DNA of 54,071 nucleotides, from NCBI GenBank assembly GCA_017441265.1, contig JAFRYE010000059.1, positions 1 through 54,071 on the forward strand, in the 5' to 3' direction. The notes beneath the pieces were generated by a model, which saw nothing but the letters and a program-made list of their open reading frames with translations, had not been told where the DNA came from and made no database searches. The DNA comes from Lachnospiraceae bacterium. GTDB taxonomy: Bacteria > Bacillota > Clostridia > Lachnospirales > Lachnospiraceae. Made by a program: the position numbers and the translations under genes. Shown piece after piece: positions 16,409 through 25,233 of this stretch; within the stretch, counting starts at the first letter, position 1; each line of letters opens with the position of its first letter.

Positions 16409-16410
16409 CG

Positions 16411-18174
16411 TCACGCACCTACCTTCCACTCGATCGATCTCGTATACTCGTCGAACATTCGCTTGTACAGACCGCCTGCGGCCATCAGCTCCGCGTGCGT
16501 GCCCTGTTCCGTCAAGGCTCCGTTGTCCATCACGAAGATCCGATCCGCGTTCATGACCGTGCTCAGTCGATGCGCGATCATGATGACCGTCTTTCCCTTG
16601 GAAAGCTCGGCAAATGCCGCCTGCACCCGCGTTTCATTGTCCGGATCCGCGAAGGCCGTCGCCTCGTCGAGGATCAGGATCGGCGCATCCTTCAGAAACG
16701 CTCTCGCAATGGCGATACGCTGTTGCTCACCGCCGGAGAGATACGTTCCCTTCTCTCCGATCACGGTTCGTATCCCGTCGGGAAGTTTCTCGACGATGTC
16801 CGTGCACTGCGCTTTCGCAAGCGCTACCGCGACATCCGTCTCCGACGCTTCCGGTCGTGCCATACGAACATTCTCAAGGATGGAAGTCCGAAGCAGCCGG
16901 CTGTCCTGGAACACAAAGGAGATCTGCTTCATCAACTCTGCCGACGGAATGTCTTTCACATTCACGCCGCCGATGCGGATCGCGCCGTCGGAGACATCGA
17001 AGAAGCGAACTATCAGCTCCGCCAGCGTCGTCTTGCCCGAACCGGAAGGACCAACAAGCGCCACGTGTTCTCCCTCAGCGATCCGAAGTGTCACGCCGGA
17101 CACTGCGTCTCTCGTCGCATCTTTGTACCGGTAAGTGACCGCATCCAGCGCAACGTCGTGTCCCTGCGGCTTCGCGCCGGTTCCGTTCTCTGGGAGCGGC
17201 TCCAGTCCGACAATGCTCTCAACCCGCTTGAGCGCATCGATCAAGGTCATCTCCGCCTCGCCGGAATACGCGATCTTCGTGAGGCACACTGTGACGAGCG
17301 GCGTCACGATGATGTAGTACATGATATTCAGAATGTCCTTGGCCGTCGTTCCGTCCTTCGTGACAAAGAACGCCGCGATCACAATGAAGATGAAAATGGC
17401 GTTGATGCATGTCATAAACCCGGTCATCGGCTTTCGGAGCATGATCGTGTAGTCGGTGGTCCATTTTCCGAAGTTGTCGATAGCCGACTTGAACCGCTTG
17501 AAGGAGTGCACGGTCTGACCGAAGGTCTTGACTACGGGGATGCCGCGCACGTACTCCGTCGCCTCGCTGCTCATGGTATCGAGAGCGTTCTGGTACTCCG
17601 CCATCTTCTGCTGCATGTTCTTGCCCATCATGGACATCATGCACGCAAAGCCGATCAGCGCGGGGATCATGCAGAACAGACCGATCTTCCAGTTGAAGGC
17701 AAAGATCAGCACAAAAAGTCCCACAGGCGTCACCGCCGCCACGGTCTTGTCCGCAAGATTATGCGCGATGAACGTCTCTGTCGCCGCCGTGGAATCGTTC
17801 ACGATACGGCGAATCTTGCCGGTTCCGTCCTCGTCAAAGATTCCAAGCGGAAGTGTGATGATGCGGCGCATCAGCGCGCTTCGCATGTTCGCCTGAACGC
17901 GGAACGCCGCAATGTGCGTGCACATCAAAGCCGCGATGTATACAAGCAATGAGCCCACCGTCCATGCCACGGCTCTCCATGCGTAGCTGCGGATTTCCGC
18001 TGCATCGTCACCGTTCACGGCGATGCGGATGATCCTCCACAGATCGTAGTACGGCACAAGCGCCATCGCAGCGCTCACCGCCGCCAGGCACCGTCCGATG
18101 GTGATCAGTATACGGTGCCCTCCCGCGTACTGTCCGATCAGCTTCATGTGATCGAATTTTCCGGTCTTACTCAC
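16411..18174 (-). CDS. ABC exporter-fold half transporter (heterodimer partner)
   Basis: 587 aa. The start is GTG at 18174, seven bases after GGAGGA. An N-terminal membrane domain with six helices is followed by an ATPase domain with GPSGSGKTT, LSGGEQQR and ILILDEATAFADPDNE. It is the fifth gene of the operon beginning with the ECF S component and lies 23 bases after the HMA-methyltransferase gene. Both halves are paralogous to the pairs at 27797-31287 and 32940-36439. Confidence 0.93.
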   Translation of the reverse strand: MSKTGKFDHMKLIGQYAGGHRILITIGRCLAAVSAAMALVPYYDLWRIIRIAVNGDDAAEIRSYAWRAVAWTVGSLLVYIAALMCTHIAAFRVQANMRSALMRRIITLPLGIFDEDGTGKIRRIVNDSTAATETFIAHNLADKTVAAVTPVGLFVLIFAFNWKIGLFCMIPALIGFACMMSMMGKNMQQKMAEYQNALDTMSSEATEYVRGIPVVKTFGQTVHSFKRFKSAIDNFGKWTTDYTIMLRKPMTGFMTCINAIFIFIVIAAFFVTKDGTTAKDILNIMYYIIVTPLVTVCLTKIAYSGEAEMTLIDALKRVESIVGLEPLPENGTGAKPQGHDVALDAVTYRYKDATRDAVSGVTLRIAEGEHVALVGPSGSGKTTLAELIVRFFDVSDGAIRIGGVNVKDIPSAELMKQISFVFQDSRLLRTSILENVRMARPEASETDVAVALAKAQCTDIVEKLPDGIRTVIGEKGTYLSGGEQQRIAIARAFLKDAPILILDEATAFADPDNETRVQAAFAELSKGKTVIMIAHRLSTVMNADRIFVMDNGALTEQGTHAELMAAGGLYKRMFDEYTRSIEWKVGA

Positions 18175-18197
18175 CTTATTTTCCTCCGACTTAGCAT

Positions 18198-19226
18198 TTA
18201 TTTCTTTCCGACCAGCAGTGTCGACCCGCGCAGCATCAGCCTCGTCGCCTCAAGGCGGGACATAAACACACCGTTGTCCGTAGGGATCAGTTGAACGTCC
18301 TCATACCCCTCCGCCTTCAGTTCGGAGACAAACTTCTGCATGTCGCCGTATCGCCCTTTCGACATGATGTCGTGAATTGCGAACGTGCCGCCTTTCTTCA
18401 GCACCCGAAGCGTCTCGCGCAGCAGCGCCTGCTTGTCATAGCCTCCGATGTTATGGTAGACGTAATTGCTCACAACCGCATCAAAGGTCTCGTCCGGAAA
18501 ATCAAGTTTCGTCGCATCGCCCTTGCGAAACTCCGTGTTGCTCACTCCCTCCGCGACGGAATTGCTCTCGCAGAGATCCTTGCTGAACGACGCATACTCC
18601 TTGCCCCACCGGTCGATCCCGATAAAGCGTGCCTGAGGATTTCTCTTCGCGCAGGCGATCGTCAGCGCACCGCTGCCGCAGCCGACATCAAGCCCCGTGC
18701 CGTCCTTCGGAAGCGTGGCATACCATGCCGTTCCCTCGACGATCTGCTTCGAGAGTTTCCGGATTCCGTTGTAGGAGAACTTGTTGTACGCAACAAGGCA
18801 CCATTTCACCATCATCACACACGCGAAGAAAATGAGCCCCGTCACGATCCCGACGACGATCCGAAGCGTCTGCGAGGAATCCTTGAGCAGGATCAAGAGC
18901 CCGAAGAACAGCGCCGCGGAAACCACGGTCGCCGCAATAAATCCGTAGATCATTCCCTTCGGAACCCAGTTCTTGTAATCCGGCTTTGCGGCTCGCTCAT
19001 TCCCCACGGTCTCGTCGACCGCCGACACAAAATGATATCCCGTTGCCTCGATCACCTTGCGAAGCTCCTCGTTCGTCGGCAGCGTCGCGCCCGAGATAAC
19101 CGCGGTTCCCTTTTTGTGCGAGACCGTCACCTTCTTTACCTCGGAAAATGCATTGCGGATCGCGTCCGCGACATGTGCCTCGCACATACCGCACATCATG
19201 CCCTCAATAGTTATCGTTTTCGTCAT
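18198..19226 (-). CDS. HMA domain / two-helix membrane anchor / SAM methyltransferase fusion
   Basis: 342 aa in three parts. Residues 3-70 form a heavy-metal-associated domain with the metal-binding pair in GMMCGMCEAHV (Cys12, Cys15). Residues about 91-114 and 121-145 are two membrane helices. From about 165 on lies a class I methyltransferase with motif I GLDVGCGSGAL, motif II around FIGIDRWG, DATKLDFPDETFDAVVSNYV and a post-motif region LRVLKKGGTFAIHD. HMA domains carry Cu+, Zn2+ or related ions; the methyltransferase suggests modification of a small molecule at the inner membrane face. The ATG overlaps the stop of the ECF ATPase gene (ATGA), so translation is coupled. The fusion is unusual; I know of no described function. 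Confidence 0.85.
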   Translation of the reverse strand: MTKTITIEGMMCGMCEAHVADAIRNAFSEVKKVTVSHKKGTAVISGATLPTNEELRKVIEATGYHFVSAVDETVGNERAAKPDYKNWVPKGMIYGFIAATVVSAALFFGLLILLKDSSQTLRIVVGIVTGLIFFACVMMVKWCLVAYNKFSYNGIRKLSKQIVEGTAWYATLPKDGTGLDVGCGSGALTIACAKRNPQARFIGIDRWGKEYASFSKDLCESNSVAEGVSNTEFRKGDATKLDFPDETFDAVVSNYVYHNIGGYDKQALLRETLRVLKKGGTFAIHDIMSKGRYGDMQKFVSELKAEGYEDVQLIPTDNGVFMSRLEATRLMLRGSTLLVGKK

Positions 19227-20650
19227 ATGATCATCTCCTTTTTCTCCCCGTGCTTGATTCCGGCAAACGGGATTATGTATGTGCAGGCAGTTTTGATCAA
19301 TTCCGTGTCATGGGTGACAAGAATGACCGTTCTGCCGTTTTCTCGCAGTTTTTTCAACAGTTCCGACACCTGAAGCATATGGCTGTAATCCAGTCCGCTG
19401 GTAGGCTCATCAAACAGGATGACGTTCCGTCCCGAGGCGATCGCCGAGGCCACCGCCACCCGCTGCTTCTGACCGCCCGAGAGAGCCAGCGGATGTTTGT
19501 CCGCATAAGCCTCTAGGTCCAACGATCTCAGGATTTCAAGAGCCTCTTCCCGGTTCTCATTTTCCTGCGAGATCATGACCTCCTCCAGCACACTGTCCGT
19601 GAAAAGCTGATGGTTCACATCCTGCATGACCAGATAGAGATTCCGACGCCTTTGCTTGTTATTCCAAAGCTCATCGCCGACTTTGAGTGTTGCCTTACAG
19701 GATTTCTCCATGCCGCACAGGCAGCGCAGAAACGTGGATTTGCCGGCGCCGTTGGCCCCGACGATCCCAACGATCTCACCTGCGGGGATCTCCATGCGCG
19801 GGATGTCAAACACAGGCTTCTCTTTCCTGTAGGAGTACTTCATGTTCGACAGGACCAGCGTATCGGTGTTTCCCCTCCGCATGTCCGTGTCGATCCGTAT
19901 TTCCGACGGATCCTCCGCCTGTTCCGCCCGCAGCCCGAGGCTGTGCAGTTTCTCTTCGGAAAGCTCCCGGATCTCATCGGCCGAGTATTCCCGGACGATC
20001 CCACCGTCCTTCATGAGGAGCGCTCTCGTGATATACGGAAAAAGGTATGCGATCCGATGCTCCGCGATCAATACGGTCTTGTGATCCTCTTTCCACGCCG
20101 CGATCATCTTCTGAAGTTCACGGATCCCCTGATAATCCAGATTGGCCGAGGGCTCGTCCAGTATGATCACGTCGACCGGCTCCACGGCGATGCTGGCACA
20201 GGCGATCTTTTGCTTTTCCCCGCCGGACAGTCGGAAAATGCTCCGGTCCATCAGGTAACCGATCTCATGCCGGTTCACCACGGAATTGATCCGCTGCTCG
20301 ATCTCCTCCGGCGGCAATCCGAAGTTTTCGCACCCGAAGGCCAGCTCACTGGTGGTGTCCACATTGAAAAACTGGCTTCTCGGGTTCTGAAAGACCGTGC
20401 CGACATGTCGCGAGATCTTCCGAAGCGTGGTCTGCGCGACGCACGTTCCGTTCACCGTGACGGTTCCCGTCAACTCGCCCCGGTAAAAGTGCGGGATCAG
20501 TCCGTTCACGCATCGCACAAGCGTTGATTTGCCGCAGCCGGAGGGGCCGCACACCAGCACCACATCACCATCGTTCACGGTCAGGTTGATGTTTTTGAGA
20601 CATTCCTGCTCCCCGGTGTATTGAAACGAAACATTTTCAAAACTGATCAT
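19223..20650 (-). CDS. ECF transporter double ATPase (EcfA-A' fusion)
   Basis: 475 aa from ATG 20650 (MISFENVSFQYTGEQE), which overlaps the stop of the T component (ATGA). Two ABC ATPase domains in tandem: the first has CGPSGCGKSTL, LSGGEKQK and VIILDEPSANLD, the second VGANGAGKSTFLRC, LSGGQKQR and VILFDEPTSGLD. Together they form the energising part of a group II ECF importer. The order S, T, A with coupled starts defines a complete ECF system dedicated to one substrate. The longer frame to 20722 reads through the T gene. Confidence 0.93.
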   Translation of the reverse strand: MISFENVSFQYTGEQECLKNINLTVNDGDVVLVCGPSGCGKSTLVRCVNGLIPHFYRGELTGTVTVNGTCVAQTTLRKISRHVGTVFQNPRSQFFNVDTTSELAFGCENFGLPPEEIEQRINSVVNRHEIGYLMDRSIFRLSGGEKQKIACASIAVEPVDVIILDEPSANLDYQGIRELQKMIAAWKEDHKTVLIAEHRIAYLFPYITRALLMKDGGIVREYSADEIRELSEEKLHSLGLRAEQAEDPSEIRIDTDMRRGNTDTLVLSNMKYSYRKEKPVFDIPRMEIPAGEIVGIVGANGAGKSTFLRCLCGMEKSCKATLKVGDELWNNKQRRRNLYLVMQDVNHQLFTDSVLEEVMISQENENREEALEILRSLDLEAYADKHPLALSGGQKQRVAVASAIASGRNVILFDEPTSGLDYSHMLQVSELLKKLRENGRTVILVTHDTELIKTACTYIIPFAGIKHGEKKEMII

Positions 20651-21366
20651 ACGTAAAACCTTCCGATCCCCCACCAGATGAAGCAGGCCGCGCAGAGTGC
20701 CATGATGATCCGGTCGAACCATCCGAACCGGATGTTCCAGATGCAGCTTCTCTTCTTGCCGACGTCCAGTCCACGTGTCATCGCGGCGGCCGACAGTTCC
20801 TCTCCGATGATCGAGCAGGATGCGATGAGCGGCACCAGCCGGTATTCAACCGCCTCAGTCGCCTTCTTGGCTCCCATCTCAATCCCGCGCATGCGCATCG
20901 CGTCATTGATCGACCTCGATTCCTCCGCCACCGTGGGGAAGAATCGGAAGATCACGCTGATCGGTATAGTCAACTTGTCGGTCACATGCATCCGGCGCAT
21001 CGCCGTGAGAAACTCGGACACCTTCGTCGTCCTCACAATGTATCTCGCCAGGATGACCGTCGGCAATATCTTGGTGATGACATACAAAAGCAGTGCAAGC
21101 GCGGATTCCACCGCCGTCAGGTCGTGCTGCAACGCCCTCTGGGCGAAGTAACATCCGACGTAGATTGCTCCGGCAACCGCGGCAGTAACCCACTCCTTCT
21201 CGACCAGCAACAGCAGCACCGGAAGATAAACCAGGATCCAGTAGAAAACAACCATCCACCGTTCCCCGGCGTTGCCGACGACAAACACCGAGCTGGTGAA
21301 GAGAAGCAACAGCTTCGTCCGCGGATCCAGCAGCGAATGAACATTTCTGTCAAGTCTGTATTCCAT
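20647..21366 (-). CDS. ECF transporter transmembrane T component
   Basis: 239 aa from ATG 21366 (MEYRLDRNVHSLLDPRTKLL), two bases after the S gene. The start LDPRTKLL is typical of EcfT/CbiQ proteins. Coupling-helix motifs with Ala-Arg-Gly character are seen as MRMRGIEMG and AAAMTRGLDVG. It links the S component to the double ATPase. Confidence 0.93.
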   Translation of the reverse strand: MEYRLDRNVHSLLDPRTKLLLLFTSSVFVVGNAGERWMVVFYWILVYLPVLLLLVEKEWVTAAVAGAIYVGCYFAQRALQHDLTAVESALALLLYVITKILPTVILARYIVRTTKVSEFLTAMRRMHVTDKLTIPISVIFRFFPTVAEESRSINDAMRMRGIEMGAKKATEAVEYRLVPLIASCSIIGEELSAAAMTRGLDVGKKRSCIWNIRFGWFDRIIMALCAACFIWWGIGRFYV

Positions 21367-21368
21367 GA

Positions 21369-21968
21369 TCAGGCAATCCCTGCCTTCGTAAAATGCTTCT
21401 TCAAAACCTTCGTGCCGATCCATCCGCCGATGATACCGCAGACCAGGTCAACCACGAACAGCACCGGGCACATCCAGGTCGGCAGCATCTTCGTGACAGC
21501 GTCGATATATTCCTGTCCGAAGTTCTGTCTCGTCGAAAAATAAGCGTCCGCATTGAAGAAGATGCCGAAATAGTTGGCCCAGCAGTAAAGCCCCGAAACC
21601 GCATAAGCGATGATCCCGTGCCATTTGCTGTTGTACTTGCCTGCGCGGAAGATCAGCTCCGCGAGGAGACCAGCGATCGTTCCGACGATCAGCGCATAGT
21701 AACTCATGCCCGTAACCCACATCAACAGACCCATGAGGATATTCAGGATCAGGATCATTCCGAACTTCTTGACCTTAGTCAAGAACATCATGTACGGAAT
21801 TCCGGTGAGGATCGGAACAAATACCACCAGCAGTACCATCATGATCGGGATCACGCCGGTCATGGCGATGGCACAGCACAAAACCGCGCAAATGGCGGTG
21901 TAAATGCCTACATTGATCAGGTCTTTTGCATTCAGACGATTTGATTCCATGTTAGATTCTCCAATCAT
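21369..21968 (-). CDS. ECF transporter S component, MptD (Trep_Strep) family
   Basis: 199 aa (193 if ATG 21950 is used; both starts have GGAG 8 bases upstream). Six hydrophobic segments and the stretches LINVGIYTAICAVLCC and the C-terminal LFVVDLVCGIIGGWIG fit the MptD/Trep_Strep family of substrate-binding S components. Their substrates are not established to my knowledge; some ECF systems of this broad type are linked to haem or metal-chelate uptake. The gene opens a six-gene operon (S, T, AA', HMA-methyltransferase, two ABC halves) under a promoter with GTTAGC-type operators, which supports a role in metal or tetrapyrrole acquisition. Confidence 0.88.
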   Translation of the reverse strand: MIGESNMESNRLNAKDLINVGIYTAICAVLCCAIAMTGVIPIMMVLLVVFVPILTGIPYMMFLTKVKKFGMILILNILMGLLMWVTGMSYYALIVGTIAGLLAELIFRAGKYNSKWHGIIAYAVSGLYCWANYFGIFFNADAYFSTRQNFGQEYIDAVTKMLPTWMCPVLFVVDLVCGIIGGWIGTKVLKKHFTKAGIA

Positions 21969-22003
21969 TTTTCTTTCTCCGCGGCCGTAGCAGTCGCGTT
22001 TTC

Positions 22004-22120
22004 GTTAGCTTCGGCTAACTGTACAACATAAGGAAAGGCTGCCGTTGCATGGCAGCCTTTTTAAACACAGTTACCCTTCGCTAACGCAGCAATCATAGCA
22101 CCGTTTTTACTATGCGTCAA
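22004..22120 (-). promoter_or_regulatory. Control region of the ECF operon: promoter, two operators, leader hairpin
   Basis: On the minus strand TTGACG (22120-22115), 17 bases, TATGAT (22097-22092). Six bases on lies a first, imperfect box (22085-22070, GTTACC/GCTAAC). A hairpin follows at 22060-22034 with 10-bp arms AAAGGCTGCC/GGCAGCCTTT, then a second, good box GTTAGC-TTCG-GCTAAC (22004-22019), then the start codon at 21968. The hairpin may be a leader attenuator or the terminator of the permease gene on the other side. Confidence 0.7.
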
Positions 22121-22161
22121 CAGGTATTTTCCGCATTTGGGGAATTATTCCGCCCGATCGT

Positions 22162-24405
22162 TCACTCTCTGTCCTTCAGGATCTCCGCGGGCGTGATTCG
22201 GTTGATCTTGCTCACCAAAATCCGGTTGACCGCGAGATACACAAGCAGGATGCATCCGTAGATGCCGAGATAGTAATACCACGGATACGCCAGATCCATC
22301 GAGCACGCGACATTTGCGATAAAGGACGGATACAGTTTATCGATGATCCCCTTCGCAAGAGGTATCGTGAGCAAACCTCCGACGGCGATTACCAGAAGGT
22401 TGCCGTTTAAGTACAGACTCCGGATCTCACCGGGCCGGTAGCCGAAGATCTTGATCAGGGAAATGCCCATTGTCGAGCGGTCGATCATGACGGCCAGCAT
22501 CAAAAACATCACGACACAGAAGATCACGATCCCTGCAGAGATCAGTGTAACGGTCATCGGCACCATCATCGTCAGGAACACGGCGGAACTGTGTTTGATC
22601 TCTTCCTTCGTCGTCACGGAATACAGTCTCGCCTCGTCGATCGCAAGTTTCTCGTCGGAGTACACCGCGTTGATGTAACCGTCATTTTTCCCGAAAAGCT
22701 CGCGCATACTGACGATGTCCATGAAAATCGTGAAGCCGACACGGTACTCACTGATGTCCGTTGCGGTAAAGCAGTAGTCCATGTCCGCTGCTGAGTCGGT
22801 CAGAACGATCTTATCCCCGACATCATAGCCGAAGCGCTCCACCATGGAGCGGTTGATCACCGCACGGCTCTTGCCGGTCTCAGGCACAGCGTCAAAATAC
22901 CGGCTGCCCTTGTTTCGGTCGATACCGATCACGGTCACGTCGAGCATGTACCCCTCGCAATCGATGCCGAGGGTCTCCACGAAGGTTCCCTCACCGCCGG
23001 CGGGTACTTCACTGTCCGGAAATTTGTAGAGATACATGTAATTGTACTTCGTGTCCTCAGTGTTGTAATCCCGCACCCGCGAACACAGCACATACGTGTT
23101 GACCCCCAGCACGATGACCATGAGCGTGATCACCATTCCGAGCACCAGCGTGACCGACGAACGCATCTCGCGGATCAGCTGACGGACCGCAAAAAGCACG
23201 CTGAAGTTTTTGATCTTCAGGTTGACGCGCCGGTAATTGGAAGCGCTCTGTTCGTTTCGCAACAGCGACAACGCCGTGCGCGACAGTTTCTTATTGATCG
23301 TCAGCAGATTGACGAGAGCGCAGATGACCGGCGGGATAACGATCCCGTACACCACCAGATACGCGGGGTACACCATCTCATACTCGGGGATCGAAAAATA
23401 ATCATACGTGCTCTGTTTCATCACTCCGATCCCCAGCGGCGAGAATCCCAGTGCGGTGCCGGCAACGCCCGCCAGAAGCGCCACCGCCGTCGGCAGGACG
23501 ATATAGTGCGCCATGAGCTGCCGCTTCTTCACGCCGAGCGCATACAACGCACCGATCACGCTCTGCTCCCGCTCGATCTGGTGCAGGACGAACACGGAGA
23601 TAACGTATGCAAACAGGATCAGCACGATGATCCCTGCGACCAGTCCGACTCTCTTGTCCATGATGACATCCCCCGCGGCGCCCTCGATGCGAAGATTGTC
23701 CGCATAGGTCGTGAAGGAGAGCAGGACAACATTTTCCGATTTTGAAAGAGCATCCTTGAGGTCATCGTCGGTCGTATCACCGAGGCGGTACGCATAGGTG
23801 TAGGTTTCAACCTTCTCCGACAGATCGGCGCGAATGCCGGCATACTCCTCCTCGGAGACGAACATCACGCCGAAGGTATCCACGTCCACCGCAGGACTTG
23901 CAAAGGTCTTCAGCACCTGGTCGTAATCCGGCACCGAACCGAGCCCGCAGACCGTATAGGTTCGGCCGCTCACGTTGAAACTGTCGCCGACCGCCAGACT
24001 ATGGGCTTTCGCATAGTTTTTCTCAAAGACTGCCTCCCGCGCGCCCTCCGGAACACGTCCGGAGTCCAACACGATCAGGTCGATGTCCTTTCGGGCCGCG
24101 AAAACACGGACCGTCGAGTTATCCTCTCCGACAAGGTCAGTCGAGAACAGTTTCTCGATGTACGTTCCGTCCGCGGTCAGCCTGCCGACCGTCTCATCGG
24201 ACAGCGGCGCGAACACGGAAAATTCCCCGTCCTCGGCCTTGTTTACTTTCTTCATATTTTCCGTTCCGATGATGACGAGCTCCGATGCTCCGACAATACC
24301 GACCACCAGATAAACGCCCAGGACGATCATCAGAAACAGCGCAAGATAGCGCCCGAAATTGGCCTTCAGGTCACGCAGAAGGCGCCTGTTCAATGTGCGT
24401 TCCAT
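22162..24405 (-). CDS. FtsX/MacB-type ABC transporter permease (third copy)
   Basis: 747 aa from ATG 24405 (MERTLNRRLLRDLKANFGRY), whose A overlaps the TGA of the ATPase gene (TGATG), with GGAGG seven bases upstream. An N-terminal helix, outer domain, three helices, a second outer domain and three C-terminal helices give the same design as the copies at 6815 and 11677. It pairs with the ATPase just upstream, and the unit has a GTTAGC-type operator. The transcript may end at the hairpin at 22034-22060. Confidence 0.9.
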   Translation of the reverse strand: MERTLNRRLLRDLKANFGRYLALFLMIVLGVYLVVGIVGASELVIIGTENMKKVNKAEDGEFSVFAPLSDETVGRLTADGTYIEKLFSTDLVGEDNSTVRVFAARKDIDLIVLDSGRVPEGAREAVFEKNYAKAHSLAVGDSFNVSGRTYTVCGLGSVPDYDQVLKTFASPAVDVDTFGVMFVSEEEYAGIRADLSEKVETYTYAYRLGDTTDDDLKDALSKSENVVLLSFTTYADNLRIEGAAGDVIMDKRVGLVAGIIVLILFAYVISVFVLHQIEREQSVIGALYALGVKKRQLMAHYIVLPTAVALLAGVAGTALGFSPLGIGVMKQSTYDYFSIPEYEMVYPAYLVVYGIVIPPVICALVNLLTINKKLSRTALSLLRNEQSASNYRRVNLKIKNFSVLFAVRQLIREMRSSVTLVLGMVITLMVIVLGVNTYVLCSRVRDYNTEDTKYNYMYLYKFPDSEVPAGGEGTFVETLGIDCEGYMLDVTVIGIDRNKGSRYFDAVPETGKSRAVINRSMVERFGYDVGDKIVLTDSAADMDYCFTATDISEYRVGFTIFMDIVSMRELFGKNDGYINAVYSDEKLAIDEARLYSVTTKEEIKHSSAVFLTMMVPMTVTLISAGIVIFCVVMFLMLAVMIDRSTMGISLIKIFGYRPGEIRSLYLNGNLLVIAVGGLLTIPLAKGIIDKLYPSFIANVACSMDLAYPWYYYLGIYGCILLVYLAVNRILVSKINRITPAEILKDRE

Positions 24406-25109
24406 CACAGATCCTCCAATTCCGCCGCGGGCACGCGGACCGCATTTTCATACTCCTCTCGGATCATACCGTCCTTGAGGCGGATGACCTTGTGAACCAT
24501 GTTTTTGATGGAATTGTTGTGCGTGACGATCAGCATCGTCGTGTTGTACTTGCGGTTGATCTCCTCCAAAAGGACGAGGATGTCCCGCGAAGTCGAGGAA
24601 TCCAGAGCGCCGGTGGGCTCGTCGCACAGCAGAAGCTTCGGGTTCTTGATCAGCGCCCTCGCGATCGCGCATCGCTGCTGCTGGCCGCCCGAGAGCTGCG
24701 CCGGAAACTTGTTCTGATGCTCCGTAAGCCCCAGAGTCTCTAAAAGATCGTCGAGATCCAGAGGATTTTCCGCAATGTGCTTGCAGATCAGGATATTTTC
24801 CTTCACCGTAAGGTTCGGAACCAGATTATAGAACTGGAAAATGAACCCGAGATTGTCGCGGCGGTAGTCCGACAGCTGCGCCGGCTTCAATCCGAAGATC
24901 TCCTTCCCGTCGACCTTGACCGACCCGCTGTCGATGGTGTCCAGCCCGCCGACACAGTTGAGAAGCGTGGATTTGCCGGAGCCGCTGGTGCCCTGGATCA
25001 CGCACATCTGCCCGCGCTCCACCCCCGTGGAGACGCCCTTCAGCACACGGATAAAGCTCTCGTCCTTACCGTAGCTCTTCTGCAAATTTTCAATCTGAAG
25101 ATACATCAT
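24405..25109 (-). CDS. ABC transporter ATP-binding protein (MacB/LolD type, third copy)
   Basis: 234 aa. GTSGSGKST (with QGTS rather than LGPS before it), FQFYNLVPNLTV, LSGGQQQR, LLLCDEPTGALD and THNNS are present. Two ATG codons stand in tandem; the second (25106) is better spaced from AGGAGG. The gene is followed without gap by its permease. A palindromic operator lies 39 bases upstream and a TetR gene beyond it, the same gene order as at 9-10.5 kb. Confidence 0.92.
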   Translation of the reverse strand: MMYLQIENLQKSYGKDESFIRVLKGVSTGVERGQMCVIQGTSGSGKSTLLNCVGGLDTIDSGSVKVDGKEIFGLKPAQLSDYRRDNLGFIFQFYNLVPNLTVKENILICKHIAENPLDLDDLLETLGLTEHQNKFPAQLSGGQQQRCAIARALIKNPKLLLCDEPTGALDSSTSRDILVLLEEINRKYNTTMLIVTHNNSIKNMVHKVIRLKDGMIREEYENAVRVPAAELEDL

Positions 25110-25147
25110 TTTCCTCCTATTATACGCTTGATTTCGTTCTACCCGCC

Positions 25148-25165
25148 GGTTAGCTTCGGCTAACC
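25148..25165. promoter_or_regulatory. GTTAGC-type operator before the third FtsX exporter
   Basis: GGTTAGCTTCGGCTAACC is a palindrome with perfect 7-bp arms and four central bases. It lies between the TetR stop (25234) and the ATPase start (25109). I could not assign a clear promoter. Confidence 0.7.
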
Positions 25166-25233
25166 ATGCGATAAAAAATAAACAGCCCGAACCATTATGA
25201 GATTGTTCCGCTCCCCCTAAACGCTCCCTGCAG

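Noticed and set aside
22034-22060. Riboswitch in front of the ECF operon
   Set aside because: Only a simple hairpin between two operators was found; no conserved riboswitch core (cobalamin, TPP, FMN, preQ1 or M-box type) could be recognised.
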